Of a stretch of 64,000 nucleotides of DNA, positions 50,710 through 61,603 are shown piece after piece. The notes under the pieces were generated by a model that searched no databases, was not told the DNA's origin, and was given only the letters and a program-made list of their open reading frames with translations. The stretch lies in assembly GCF_042445055.1 (NCBI RefSeq), contig NZ_CP170339.1:2480001-2544000 (forward strand), written 5' to 3'. How positions within the stretch are numbered: position 1 is the stretch's first letter; each line of letters begins with the position of its first letter. Position numbers and translations under genes: made by a program. Source of the DNA: Falsihalocynthiibacter sp042445055. GTDB taxonomy: Bacteria > Pseudomonadota > Alphaproteobacteria > Rhodobacterales > Rhodobacteraceae.

Positions 50710-52203
50710 GTGTCAGACGCCAAAACCGCCACAAGAACCAAATCCGATTCTGCCTCAGTCTTGGGGATGCACGCGGGCTTTTGGGGCGCGGCCGCTTTGA
50801 TCGTCGGGCTTCTCCCATTTGCTGTACTGGCCCAAGAAACCACCGTCAAAGAATACGAGAACGGCGGCCGATATGAAGGCACATTCAAAGATGGCAAGCA
50901 ACACGGCCGCGGCCTTTATCAACTCCCGAATGGCTATACATATGATGGCGAATGGGTAGACGGCGAAATTCGCGGACACGGCGTTGCTCAGTATCCCGAT
51001 GGCTCCGTGTACGAAGGGAGCTTTGCCAAGGGTAAAGCCGATGGATTTGGCACCATTACTTTTGCGGACGGCGGCACCTATGAGGGCGACTGGGCAGATG
51101 GCGAGATCACCGGCAATGGCGTCGTGCAATATGCCAACGGTGTAACCTATCAGGGCGGATTGAAAAATGCGCTGCATCACGGCGTCGGCACGATGGCAAG
51201 CCCGAGCGGTTATGTTTATGCGGGCGATTGGGTCGATGGCGCCAAGCATGGCGTGGGCAAAATCAACTATCCGGACGGTGCGATTTACGAAGGCGAGATT
51301 GTCGAAGGCCAACGAAGCGGCGCGGGCAAACTCACCATGCCCGATGGCTTAATCTACGAAGGAGCGTGGCAGAGCGATCAATTCCATGGCCAAGGCGTGC
51401 TAACCCAATCCAATGGCGACGTTTACACAGGTGAATTCGTCAACGGCGCCCGCGAGGGCCAAGGCAGCGTCACCTATGCAAATGGCGATACTTTCACCGG
51501 AAGTTTCAAGGCGGACAACCGGGAAGGCCAAGGCGTCTTTACGGGTTCTGAAGGCTATAAATACGACGGAAACTGGGTCGCGGGCGTAATCAACGGCGCC
51601 GGAGAGATCACGTACCCTGACGGATCTGTTTACACTGGTAATTTTGATGATGGATTGCCCGACGGCACGGGCAAAATCGTCTATGCCGACGGCGGGACCT
51701 ATGACGGTGGCTGGCGCAAAGGCGTCATCCACGGCGAGGGTCGCGCAACCCAACCCAACGGCCTTGTCTACGAAGGCACATTTGTCGAAGCCCAATATGA
51801 CGGCACTGGCAAAATGACCTATCCAGACGGTTACGAATACTTGGGAGCTTGGAAAGCAGGTCAGCGCTCGGGCGAAGCGGCTGTTAAGTACGCTGATGGC
51901 TCAACCTATATCGGGGAGTTCGAGAACAACAAACGTTCGGGTATCGGCGAGATCACCATGCCCGATGGTTTCAAATACTTCGGCGGATGGGTTGACGGAA
52001 ACATGCAAGGCGAAGGCGTCGCAACCTATGCCAACGGCGATGTTTATACCGGCGCTTTCGAAAACGGAAAACGCCACGGAGAAGGCACCATGGCCTTTGC
52101 TACGGGACAAGAGCAACAAGGCAACTGGAGCAACGGAACCTTCACTGACAGCGTGACCGAAACACCGGATCCAGAGAGCGAAGAACCCGCCGCGAGCGAG
52201 TAA
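50710..52203 (+). CDS. Membrane-anchored or exported protein of 18 MORN repeats
   Basis: 497 residues from GTG 50710 (AGGGGAT upstream); ATG 50767 is an alternative. A short charged start is followed by one hydrophobic segment (about 21-40, FWGAAALIVGLLPFAVLAQ) that may be a signal or anchor. The rest is 18 complete 23-residue MORN repeats and a partial 19th, each of the form YxGxWxxGxxxGxGxxxxxDGxx, from YEGTFKDGKQHG to YTGAFENGKRHG, then an acidic tail (TPDPESEEPAASE). The repeats form a long beta ribbon. Bacterial versions are of unknown function; binding at the cell envelope is a guess from the signal. Confidence 0.85.
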   Translation: MSDAKTATRTKSDSASVLGMHAGFWGAAALIVGLLPFAVLAQETTVKEYENGGRYEGTFKDGKQHGRGLYQLPNGYTYDGEWVDGEIRGHGVAQYPDGSVYEGSFAKGKADGFGTITFADGGTYEGDWADGEITGNGVVQYANGVTYQGGLKNALHHGVGTMASPSGYVYAGDWVDGAKHGVGKINYPDGAIYEGEIVEGQRSGAGKLTMPDGLIYEGAWQSDQFHGQGVLTQSNGDVYTGEFVNGAREGQGSVTYANGDTFTGSFKADNREGQGVFTGSEGYKYDGNWVAGVINGAGEITYPDGSVYTGNFDDGLPDGTGKIVYADGGTYDGGWRKGVIHGEGRATQPNGLVYEGTFVEAQYDGTGKMTYPDGYEYLGAWKAGQRSGEAAVKYADGSTYIGEFENNKRSGIGEITMPDGFKYFGGWVDGNMQGEGVATYANGDVYTGAFENGKRHGEGTMAFATGQEQQGNWSNGTFTDSVTETPDPESEEPAASE

Positions 52204-52273
52204 CCTCTCGCCGCTCTGCATTTTTTTCATGATCCCTCTTCCCTTTCGTGAATTGGCGGCTATGATCTTGCTC

Positions 52274-52369
52274 ATGAACAGCACTGCACATAACTCCACT
52301 TTCGCGAACGCGCCCGTTTTGGGCCGTCCACGTGGTCTATGTGCACTCCTTCTTCTTAGCTGCCTCTGA
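52274..52369 (+). CDS. leuL: Leucine leader peptide of leuA
   Basis: A 31-codon reading frame, MNSTAHNSTFANAPVLGRPR then GLCALLLLSCL and stop. Seven of 31 codons are for leucine, with CTC CTT CTT CTT in a row near the end. It lies 112 bp before leuA, and its stop is inside the first of several competing hairpins. This is the arrangement of transcription attenuation. An in-frame ATG four codons upstream (52262) would add MILL. No convincing ribosome-binding site decides between the two. Confidence 0.75.
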   Translation: MNSTAHNSTFANAPVLGRPRGLCALLLLSCL

Positions 52370-52446
52370 GCGTGCCTGTTGGCGCGAACGCTCAGGGGAG
52401 GACATCGCGCCAAAACTGGAGCTTCAGAAATTGCCTCTAGGCTCCA
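52363..52446 (+). promoter_or_regulatory. leuA attenuator: mutually exclusive hairpins
   Basis: Hairpin 1 (52363-52398) pairs CCTCTGAGCGT with ACGCTCAGGGG across the leader stop codon. Hairpin 2 (52379-52413) pairs TTGGCGCG with CGCGCCAA; its left arm lies in the loop of hairpin 1, so the two cannot form together. Hairpin 3 (52417-52446) pairs TGGAGC with GCTCCA and is followed by TTTCC, a weak terminator candidate. Ribosome stalling at the Leu codons would favour hairpin 2. Confidence 0.68.
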
Positions 52447-52481
52447 TTTCCAAACGCTAAGACAGACGAAAGAACTCAGAC

Positions 52482-54059
<1,578 letters not shown>

Positions 54060-54076
54060 TTTCAGTGAGTTTACAG

Positions 54077-54105
54077 GGCGCAGGAGGGTAACTTCCTGCG
54101 CCTTT
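54077..54105 (+). terminator. Rho-independent terminator of leuA
   Basis: Arms GGCGCAGGA / TCCTGCGCC with loop GGGTAACT, followed by TTTAT. It begins 17 bp after the leuA stop. Confidence 0.9.
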
Positions 54106-54324
54106 ATCTCGGCCAATCCACCGAAATGTTGCATATTGTAAAATTTGCCTACTTTTCGCGCGATCTTAACCCACTAGATATTGCAAATATGTAAGCGGCA
54201 AAAACCCGCCAAACAAAGCGGAATGCACCCTTTACCCGACAAAGCCTGACCGCATATAACAGGTAAGCTTTTCGAGTCCCCGACTCGTGGGGCCAAAAAG
54301 CAACACTAATTGGGACAGCACCAC

Positions 54325-55362
54325 ATGGCAGGATTTGCAGGATTGTTTTCGACAGATATGGCAATCGACCTCGGAACAGCGAATACGCTCGTATATGTCA
54401 AAGGCAAAGGCATCATTCTGAACGAGCCGTCCGTGGTGGCCTATCACGTAAAAGATGGCAACAAACAGGTGCTGGCTGTTGGTGAGGATGCGAAACTTAT
54501 GCTTGGCCGTACCCCCGGCAGCATCGAGGCCATTCGCCCGATGCGCGAAGGCGTGATCGCCGATTTCGACGTTGCGGAGGAGATGATCAAACACTTCATC
54601 CGCAAGGTTCATAAACGTACGACATTCAGCAAACCCAAGATCATCGTTTGCGTTCCCCACGGCGCGACTCCAGTTGAAAAACGTGCGATCCGTCAGTCTG
54701 TTCTTTCGGCTGGTGCGCGCCGCGCGGGTTTGATTGCCGAGCCTATCGCTGCCGCTATTGGTGCGGGGATGCCGATCACTGATCCAACTGGTAACATGGT
54801 TGTCGATATCGGTGGTGGTACAACGGAAGTTGCGGTTCTCTCGCTTGGCGATATCGTTTATGCGCGCTCAGTTCGCGTTGGTGGCGACCGTATGGACGAA
54901 GCAATCATCAGCTATCTGCGTCGCCAACAGAACCTTCTGATTGGTGAAGCCACAGCAGAGCGCATCAAGACATCCATCGGTACAGCGCGCATGCCTGACG
55001 ACGGACGCGGCGCGAGCATGCAGATCCGTGGTCGCGACCTCTTGAATGGTGTGCCCAAGGAAATCGAGATCAACCAAGCACAAGTCGCAGAAGCCCTCGC
55101 AGAGCCCGTTCAGCAAATTTGCGAAGCGGTTATGACCGCGCTTGAGGCAACACCGCCAGATTTGGCTGCTGATATTGTTGATCGAGGTGTTATGCTAACA
55201 GGAGGTGGTGCATTGCTTGGTGAGCTTGACCTTGCTCTGCGCGAACAAACCGGCCTCGCGGTTTCTGTTGCTGACGAGAGCCTGAATTGCGTTGCGCTCG
55301 GCACTGGTAAAGCACTGGAATACGAAAAGCAGCTTCGGCACGTCATCGACTTCGACAGCTAA
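54325..55362 (+). CDS. mreB: Rod-shape-determining actin homologue MreB
   Basis: Cytoskeletal ATPase that organises lateral cell-wall synthesis. 345 residues from ATG 54325; a TTG five codons upstream is in frame but less likely. Motifs: STDMAIDLGTANTLVYVKG (phosphate 1), VCVPHGATPVEKRAIRQS, AEPIAAAIGAGMPITDPTGNMVVDIGGGTTEVAV (phosphate 2) and VMLTGGGALLGELD (adenosine). The 220-bp upstream region after the leuA terminator holds its promoter and a short CGAGT-ACTCG hairpin near 54273-54287. First of the mreB-mreC-mreD-mrdA-rodA set. Confidence 0.96.
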   Translation: MAGFAGLFSTDMAIDLGTANTLVYVKGKGIILNEPSVVAYHVKDGNKQVLAVGEDAKLMLGRTPGSIEAIRPMREGVIADFDVAEEMIKHFIRKVHKRTTFSKPKIIVCVPHGATPVEKRAIRQSVLSAGARRAGLIAEPIAAAIGAGMPITDPTGNMVVDIGGGTTEVAVLSLGDIVYARSVRVGGDRMDEAIISYLRRQQNLLIGEATAERIKTSIGTARMPDDGRGASMQIRGRDLLNGVPKEIEINQAQVAEALAEPVQQICEAVMTALEATPPDLAADIVDRGVMLTGGGALLGELDLALREQTGLAVSVADESLNCVALGTGKALEYEKQLRHVIDFDS

Positions 55363-55380
55363 TATCGCCCGGGGAGCGCC

Positions 55381-56295
55381 GTGGCTATGGAACGAAACGC
55401 ATCAGAAAACTACACGCGCCCGATCAGACGTATTCTGGTCGGAGTGCTGGTCGTGCTCTTGCTTGCGCTGTTCATGATCTGGCGCATTGATAATCCACGA
55501 GTCGAACGCTTTCGCGCGCTTTTGGTTGATCGCATGATCCCGAGCTTTTCTTGGGCAATGGCCCCCGTCACGGCGGCGGCGAATATGCTCGACGATTTCC
55601 AGAGCTACACAAAAATATATCAGCAAAATCAGGATCTGCGCCGCGAGTTGCAGCAGATGAAAGCGTGGAAAGAGGCCGCGCTTCAACTTGAGCAACGCAA
55701 TGCCCGTTTGCTTGACCTGAACAATGTGAGGCTAGATCCGAAGCTGACCCATGTAACAGGCGTGGTTATTGCCGATAGCGGCAGCCCGTTTCGCCAGTCC
55801 GTTCTGCTGAACGTCGGCGAGCGCGACGGCATTCAGGATGGCTGGGCGACAATGGACGGCATCGGCCTTGTTGGTCGCATATCTGGCGTGGGGCGCAATA
55901 CGTCGCGTGTTATTCTCCTTACGGATAGCAACAGTTCTATTCCCGTGACAATTCAGCCCTCTGGGCAACGGGCGCTCATGAACGGTGACAACTCCGTCGC
56001 GCCCCTTCTTGAATTCGTAGAAAGTCCGGAATTGGTTCGACCCGGCGATCAGGTCGTTACATCGGGTGACGGCGGTGTATTTCCTGCGGGTCTCTTGGTG
56101 GGGCAGCTTGCCCTTGGTCCCAACAGACGTTTGCGCGTGAGACTTGCCGCCGACAACGAGCGTTTGGAGTTCCTACGCGTGTTGCGCAGCGGTGCCTCGC
56201 GGCTGGTTGGAGAGAGTGGAGAGCTTATCCTACCCGCAGGAATGGCCCTATTGCCGCCCCCACTCCCACAGGAGGAGGAGGCGAGCGATGAGTGA
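55381..56295 (+). CDS. mreC: Rod-shape-determining protein MreC
   Basis: Periplasmic scaffold linking MreB to the wall synthases. 304 residues from GTG 55381; the ATG two codons later has better spacing to GGGGAG. One membrane anchor near residues 17-35 (ILVGVLVVLLLALFMIW), a coiled coil (YQQNQDLRRELQQMKAWKEA) and a beta domain with VTGVVIADSGSPFRQSVLLN, GLVGRISGVGRNTSRVILL and GDQVVTSGDGGVFPAGLLVG. The end overlaps mreD by 8 bp. Confidence 0.94.
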   Translation: MAMERNASENYTRPIRRILVGVLVVLLLALFMIWRIDNPRVERFRALLVDRMIPSFSWAMAPVTAAANMLDDFQSYTKIYQQNQDLRRELQQMKAWKEAALQLEQRNARLLDLNNVRLDPKLTHVTGVVIADSGSPFRQSVLLNVGERDGIQDGWATMDGIGLVGRISGVGRNTSRVILLTDSNSSIPVTIQPSGQRALMNGDNSVAPLLEFVESPELVRPGDQVVTSGDGGVFPAGLLVGQLALGPNRRLRVRLAADNERLEFLRVLRSGASRLVGESGELILPAGMALLPPPLPQEEEASDE

Positions 56296-56824
56296 GCCGT
56301 CCCTATATCGCACAGGTTTCTATGCGCTTCTGTATATTCTGGCCTCTAGCATCTCGTTGTTTTTTCATCTCTTGCCGTTGACCTCGACGCCCGGATCGTG
56401 GGCGGCGCCAGATGTGATCCTTTGCCTGACTTATGTTTTGGTGCTGCGCCGCCCCAAGCTGGCGCCGATCGGATTGGTGGCAATTGTCTTTTTGGTCTTT
56501 GACCTCTTCCTGATGCGCCCGCCGGGATTGATGGCCGCTTATGTTGTGATCGGCGCTGAATTCCTGCGTAGCCGCACGCGCGTAAACAGCGAGCTTCCCT
56601 TTCTTGTGGAATGGGCTTTGGCCGCGGGCGTTATCTTCGCGGTATTGTTCGGATATCGGCTAACGCTGCTTCTGGTGGCGCTTGATGTTCCGCGCTTGGG
56701 ATTGGACTTGCAGTACCTCATCGGCACTGTGGTCCTGTACCCAATGTTTGCACTCATCGTCGAGCGGTTCATTCCGTTTGGCAAAATCGGACGCTCTGGC
56801 GACAGCACGGGGCAAAAACCATGA
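56288..56824 (+). CDS. mreD: Rod-shape-determining protein MreD
   Basis: Small integral membrane protein of the elongasome, 178 residues with about five membrane segments and little else conserved. Identification rests on hydrophobicity, length, residues such as PDVILCLTYVLVLRRPKLAP and its place between mreC and mrdA. The start ATG 56288 (MSEPSLYRTGFYALLY) overlaps the mreC end. It overlaps mrdA by ATGA. Confidence 0.88.
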   Translation: MSEPSLYRTGFYALLYILASSISLFFHLLPLTSTPGSWAAPDVILCLTYVLVLRRPKLAPIGLVAIVFLVFDLFLMRPPGLMAAYVVIGAEFLRSRTRVNSELPFLVEWALAAGVIFAVLFGYRLTLLLVALDVPRLGLDLQYLIGTVVLYPMFALIVERFIPFGKIGRSGDSTGQKP

Positions 56825-58740
56825 AGCGCCCCCCCAAAGATACCGATGAAAGCGCACGCAAAGTTACGCGGCGCGGGTTGATCCTTGGCGTGAGTCAGTT
56901 GGGTTTTATGGGCCTTCTGGCGCTGCGGATGCGGCATTTGCAGGTTGACCAAGCAGATCAGTATCGCAACCTCGCCGAAGAGAACCGCATCAACACCCAC
57001 CTCTTGGCGCCTGCTCGTGGCTTGATTTACGACCGCAACGGTAAACTGGTGGCGCAGAACCAGCAGAACTATCGCATTGTGGTCCGCCGCGAGGACAGCC
57101 GCGAGCTTGATGCCGTGATGGAGCGGCTCTCGAAGATCATGGAGATCACTCCAGAGGACATCGCGCGCGTCAAGAAAGAGCTTCGCAATGCGGGGCCTTC
57201 TGCCCCAGTTACCATTGCTGACCGCCTAAGCTGGGAAGATTTTGCCCAAGTCGCCGTAAATGCCCCCGCCCTTCCCGGCATCACGCCCGAGGTCGGGCTT
57301 TCGCGCTCTTATCCTTACGCTCATGATTTCGCGCATGTGGTTGGATATGTCGGCCCCGTAAGCGATTATGACCTCTCGCGGATTGATGACGGCGACCCGT
57401 TGCTACGCATCCCACGCTTTCAGATTGGCAAATTTGGACTCGAAGCCAAAGAAGAAAAGCTTCTGCGTGGCACTGCGGGCAACAAACGTGTCGAAGTGAA
57501 CGCCACGGGCCGCATTATCCGCGAGATCGACCGCGAAGAAGGTCAGCCAGGCAAGGCTCTGCAATTGACGCTGGATGCTAATCTTCAGAGCTACTGCCTC
57601 AAGCGTTTGTACGGGCAAAGTGCGTCCGCGATTGTTGTGGATGTTTCCAACGGCGATGTGCTGGCCTGTGCTTCTGCGCCCTCATTTGACCCTAATAAAT
57701 TCGTTCAGGGGATTTCTGTTTCGGATTACACGGTTCTGACGCAAGATCCCTATCGCCCTCTCGCCAGCAAAGCCGTCCAAGACCGCTATCCACCCGGCTC
57801 GACATTCAAAATGATTACGGCACTCGCGGGACTTGAGGCAGGCGTGATCTCTCCGCAGGAAACAGTGCGCTGCCGTGGGCACGTCGAGGTCGGCGGACGG
57901 CGGTTCCATTGCTGGAAACGCGCTGGCCATGGGAACGTGAACCTGCACAATTCGTTAAAAGCATCCTGCGACGTTTATTATTACGAACTTGCCGAGCGCG
58001 TAGGCATCGACCGTATCGCCGAGATGGCGCGGCGCTTTGGGTATGGAACCAAGTTCGATATTCCCATGTCAGCTGTCTCAGGGGGCCTTGCGCCGGACAA
58101 AGCATGGAAGCGCGAGCGCCATGGAGCGGAGTGGCTTATCGGCGACAGCTTGAACGTAGCGATTGGTCAGGGGTATGTCCTTGCAACTCCGATACAGGTT
58201 GCAATCATGTCTGCGCGGCTTGCGACGGGTAAATCCGTCTCTCCACGACTTGTTGCCTCGGTTGATGGTGTACCGTTGCCGCATCAGGGCGGCGAGGACC
58301 TCGGACTAAACGAGAACCACTTGCGGGCTGTCCGCAAGGCGATGTTCGGCGTATCAAACGAAGTTGGCGGCACAGGTTACGGCTCTCGTATTCTCGAAGA
58401 ATCCATGCGTCTTGCGGGCAAATCCGGCACCTCCCAATCGGGCAACCGCGTCGTGAACAATGCCGATGTTGAATGGGATCAACGGGACCACGCATTGTTC
58501 ACAGGCTTTGCGCCGTTCGATGCGCCGAAATACGCGATATCGGTTGTGGTGGAGCACGGCGGTGGCGGATCGTCGGCCGCTGCGCCGATCCTTCGAGATA
58601 TTGCGCTTCAGGCACTCTATGGCGGCAAACCTCCTCTTGAGGCCTACCCCAGCCGCGACCGCGAACGCATCCAATCCCAGCAAGAAAAGCTGGACGCATT
58701 AGACCTGAGTGTCGCCCCAAGCGTGCAGGATCAGGTATGA
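56821..58740 (+). CDS. mrdA: Penicillin-binding protein 2 (elongation transpeptidase)
   Basis: Transpeptidase of the elongasome, anchored by one N-terminal membrane segment (LGVSQLGFMGLLALRM). 639 residues. The pedestal region has PARGLIYDRNGKLVAQNQQNYRI. The transpeptidase domain has the active-site SxxK in YPPGSTFKMITALAG, SCD (for SxN) in KASCDVYYYELAERVG, and KSGTS in AGKSGTSQSGNRV. Overlaps mreD and rodA by ATGA on each side. Confidence 0.95.
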   Translation: MKRPPKDTDESARKVTRRGLILGVSQLGFMGLLALRMRHLQVDQADQYRNLAEENRINTHLLAPARGLIYDRNGKLVAQNQQNYRIVVRREDSRELDAVMERLSKIMEITPEDIARVKKELRNAGPSAPVTIADRLSWEDFAQVAVNAPALPGITPEVGLSRSYPYAHDFAHVVGYVGPVSDYDLSRIDDGDPLLRIPRFQIGKFGLEAKEEKLLRGTAGNKRVEVNATGRIIREIDREEGQPGKALQLTLDANLQSYCLKRLYGQSASAIVVDVSNGDVLACASAPSFDPNKFVQGISVSDYTVLTQDPYRPLASKAVQDRYPPGSTFKMITALAGLEAGVISPQETVRCRGHVEVGGRRFHCWKRAGHGNVNLHNSLKASCDVYYYELAERVGIDRIAEMARRFGYGTKFDIPMSAVSGGLAPDKAWKRERHGAEWLIGDSLNVAIGQGYVLATPIQVAIMSARLATGKSVSPRLVASVDGVPLPHQGGEDLGLNENHLRAVRKAMFGVSNEVGGTGYGSRILEESMRLAGKSGTSQSGNRVVNNADVEWDQRDHALFTGFAPFDAPKYAISVVVEHGGGGSSAAAPILRDIALQALYGGKPPLEAYPSRDRERIQSQQEKLDALDLSVAPSVQDQV

Positions 58741-59876
58741 GTTATCTAGAGTACAACGTTAAATCGACACCGCGCGGTATTCGCAAGATCCTCTATTTCA
58801 ACTGGCCACTACTGCTCTTGCTGGCCACGGTGTGCTGCATCGGTTTCATGATGCTCTATTCGGTCGCAGGAGGCACGATGTCCACATGGGCCGAACCACA
58901 AATGAAGCGTTTCGGTCTGGGGATTGCGTTGATGTTTGGCATCGCGCTCACGCCGATATGGTTCTGGCGCAACATCGCCGCGGTAGCGTATTTGTTTTCG
59001 CTTGCGCTGTTGGTCGTGGTGGATGTCACGGGGGAGTTAAACAAGGGCTCTCAGCGCTGGATCAACCTTGGCTTTATGCGCTTACAGCCTTCTGAGCTCA
59101 TGAAAATTTCGCTCGTGATGCTGCTTGCCGCTTACTATGACTGGCTCGACATCAAGAAAACCTCGCATCCGTTTTGGGTCTTGATACCGATCATCATCAT
59201 CATGCTGCCCACGGCACTCGTACTGCGACAGCCCGATCTGGGTACTTCGATCCTTCTTGTTGCGGGCGGTGGCATTGTGATGTTTTTGGCTGGGGTTAGC
59301 TGGTGGTATTTCTCGGCTGTTGCACTCATGTTGGGGGGCGCGATTACAGCGGTTTTCCAATTGCGTGGCACACCGTGGCAATTCCTCAAGGATTACCAAT
59401 ATCGCCGCATCGATACATTTCTCGATCCGTCATTTGATCCATCTGGCGCTGGGTATCATATCACACAATCCAAGATTGCGCTTGGGTCTGGCGGACTAAC
59501 TGGCCGTGGCTTCATGCAGGGCACGCAAAGCCGCCTGAACTTCCTTCCCGAGAAACACACCGACTTTATTTTCACCACTTTGGCCGAAGAGTTCGGCTTT
59601 GTCGGCGGGATTTCGTTGCTCGTGGTTTATATGCTCATCATCCTGTTCTGCATGGCGTCCGCGTTTCAGAACAAAGATCGTTTCGCCTCGCTGCTGACGC
59701 TCGGAATTTCGGCGACGTTCTTCTTGTTCTTTGCCGTTAATATGTCGATGGTTATGGGGCTGGCACCAGTTGTTGGCGTGCCGCTTCCGCTGGTTTCTTA
59801 TGGCGGGTCAGCGATGCTCGTGTTGCTGGCAGCGTTCGGGCTTATTCAAAGTGCGCACATCCATCGGCCAAGATAA
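58737..59876 (+). CDS. rodA: Peptidoglycan glycosyltransferase RodA (SEDS)
   Basis: Polymerises glycan strands together with PBP2. 379 residues, about ten membrane segments. SEDS marks: GSQRWINLGFMRLQPSELMKISLVMLLAAYY, LVLRQPDLGTSILLVAGGG (with the essential Asp), YHITQSKIALGSGGLTGRGFMQGTQS, FLPEKHTDFIFTTLAEEFGF and PLVSYGGSAMLVLLAAFGLI. Overlaps mrdA by ATGA. ghrA follows 9 bp later. Confidence 0.96.
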   Translation: MSYLEYNVKSTPRGIRKILYFNWPLLLLLATVCCIGFMMLYSVAGGTMSTWAEPQMKRFGLGIALMFGIALTPIWFWRNIAAVAYLFSLALLVVVDVTGELNKGSQRWINLGFMRLQPSELMKISLVMLLAAYYDWLDIKKTSHPFWVLIPIIIIMLPTALVLRQPDLGTSILLVAGGGIVMFLAGVSWWYFSAVALMLGGAITAVFQLRGTPWQFLKDYQYRRIDTFLDPSFDPSGAGYHITQSKIALGSGGLTGRGFMQGTQSRLNFLPEKHTDFIFTTLAEEFGFVGGISLLVVYMLIILFCMASAFQNKDRFASLLTLGISATFFLFFAVNMSMVMGLAPVVGVPLPLVSYGGSAMLVLLAAFGLIQSAHIHRPR

Positions 59877-59885
59877 GGTTTCTCT

Positions 59886-60818
59886 ATGATTAACGTACTA
59901 TTCTCTGCAGCCCCTGCACGGTGGGATCAATATAACGCGGCCTTGCGCACGGCGTTCAAGAACGCATCGCTTGACGTAAATCTAAGCCGCGAGTTTGAAG
60001 ACCCAAAGGATGTCGATTACCTCGTGATTGCGCCCAATGGTCCGATCACTGATTTCTCTCCTTTCACCAATGCCAAGGCCGCGCTGAACCTCTGGGCGGG
60101 TGTCGAAAGCCTCATGCCGAACCCAACGCTTACGATGCCGCTTGCGCGCATGGTGGACTCAGGGCTTTCTGAAGGGATGCGGGAATATGTATGCGGCCAC
60201 GCGCTTCGCTATCACCTTGAGATGGACAACTTCATTTGCGCCAAGGGAACCGAATGGCGCTATCAAGTTCCGCCACTCGCGCGGCACCGCACTGTCGGTA
60301 TTCTTGGGTTGGGTGAATTAGGAAGCGCCTGCGCCCAAGCGTTGACGGGTCTTGGTTTCAATACCCTCGGTTGGAGCCGCACCCCCAAAGAAATCGCTAA
60401 TGTTAAGTGTTACTCGGGCACCGAAGGCTTAGCGGAGCTGCTCTCACAGACTGAAATACTCGTGCTCTTGCTGCCCCTAACGGCGCAAACCGAGAATGTG
60501 ATAAATGCCGAGACTTTGGCGATGCTTCCGAAAGGCGCGCGCATCATTAACCCTGGTAGAGGAGCACTGATCGATGATGATGCGCTTCTAGCTGCGCTTA
60601 ATACGGGGCATATTGCCCATGCCACGTTGGATGTTTTCCGCGTTGAGCCATTGCCAAGTGATCATCCCTATTGGCATTGCGATAACGTGACGATCACCCC
60701 GCATAACGCGTCAGAAACACGCGCGGATACTTCAAGCGAGATCATTGCCGATAATATCAGGCGCAGCGAAGCAGGAGAGCCGCTGCGGTTCTTGGTTGAT
60801 CGTTCCGCAGGATATTAA
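59886..60818 (+). CDS. ghrA: Glyoxylate/hydroxypyruvate reductase A
   Basis: NAD(P)H-dependent D-2-hydroxyacid dehydrogenase of the GhrA type, 310 residues. The Rossmann motif is VGILGLGELGSACAQALTGLGF. Catalytic residues lie in INPGRGALIDDDALLAAL (Arg), LDVFRVEPLPSDHPYW (Glu) and VTITPHNASETRADT (His). It reduces glyoxylate and hydroxypyruvate in E. coli. It lies 9 bp after rodA and is probably co-transcribed with the mre genes, though its role is metabolic. Its stop codon overlaps that of the convergent SseB-like gene (TTAA). Confidence 0.9.
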   Translation: MINVLFSAAPARWDQYNAALRTAFKNASLDVNLSREFEDPKDVDYLVIAPNGPITDFSPFTNAKAALNLWAGVESLMPNPTLTMPLARMVDSGLSEGMREYVCGHALRYHLEMDNFICAKGTEWRYQVPPLARHRTVGILGLGELGSACAQALTGLGFNTLGWSRTPKEIANVKCYSGTEGLAELLSQTEILVLLLPLTAQTENVINAETLAMLPKGARIINPGRGALIDDDALLAALNTGHIAHATLDVFRVEPLPSDHPYWHCDNVTITPHNASETRADTSSEIIADNIRRSEAGEPLRFLVDRSAGY

Positions 60819-61603
60819 CGCAGGATCGGCGGCTTGCTCGGATCACTTCCGGGGGCTGCGATCTCTACGGTCTTGGGTTCTTGGGGTTGCGGAAGGTCAA
60901 AGCGCATTCCTACCCGCAAGAGCGGCGCTACCAATGCGTCCCCCGTGCGCAGGAACACAACATCCAGCTCGCCCGCCTCTATCCCCGAAAACGTCAACGC
61001 CTCGCTCACGGAATTCGCAAGCGCCTCTTCGGCACCAAGCAGCGCATCCAGAAACGCCAGAATATGTCCGCGCCGTCCTGATTTATATCGCACTGCCGCC
61101 AAATGCGCCGATTGCGCAAGACCAACCGCCGATGGCAGTTTGCGATCCAACGCACCAAGCAAGACATCTGGTATCCCCTTCGGAGGGGAAAGCTCGCCGG
61201 GGACATCCTCTACCTGATCAGGGTGATGGTTCAATGTATCGAGCAACCAGCCAAGCGCTTCTGCATCGAGCAAGTTCTCGCGCCCTTCAACGCCAAGGTT
61301 CACTCCAAGGCCGATCCCCTGCTCCAACAGCATATGCGCAATAACGCGCCCCGAAAGCGCAACAAACGGCGCTGGCTGTCCGGTAAAATCTACAAGACGC
61401 TCTTCTCGATCAAAGGCAACGACAAATCGTCCCTCTTCGGTTTCGAAAAGCTCGGGCGAGATCTTGTCGTCCCCTGCCTCTTTCTCGAGCAGCAGAAACA
61501 GCTCACTATCCGCCAACCGCTCATAGTACGGAAGCCGCGCAGCTTCGTTCTCGGGGGCGGCCTGCATCGCCGCGAATGCCAGATCAATTGGGGTTTCAGT
61601 CAT
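60815..61603 (-). CDS. SseB-like protein
   Basis: 262 residues from ATG 61603, with GAGGTGC upstream. The N-terminal half (PIDLAFAAMQAAPENEAARLPYYERLADSELFLLLEKEAG, then VAFDREERLVDFTGQPAPFVALSGRVIAHML) is the SseB/enhanced-serine-sensitivity family pattern. The C-terminal half is less conserved and contains LPSAVGLAQSAHLAAVRY and EALTFSGIEAGELDVVFLRTGDALVAPLL. Molecular role unknown. Coupled to the upstream glycosylase-family gene by an 8-bp overlap. Confidence 0.82.
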   Translation of the reverse strand: MTETPIDLAFAAMQAAPENEAARLPYYERLADSELFLLLEKEAGDDKISPELFETEEGRFVVAFDREERLVDFTGQPAPFVALSGRVIAHMLLEQGIGLGVNLGVEGRENLLDAEALGWLLDTLNHHPDQVEDVPGELSPPKGIPDVLLGALDRKLPSAVGLAQSAHLAAVRYKSGRRGHILAFLDALLGAEEALANSVSEALTFSGIEAGELDVVFLRTGDALVAPLLRVGMRFDLPQPQEPKTVEIAAPGSDPSKPPILR

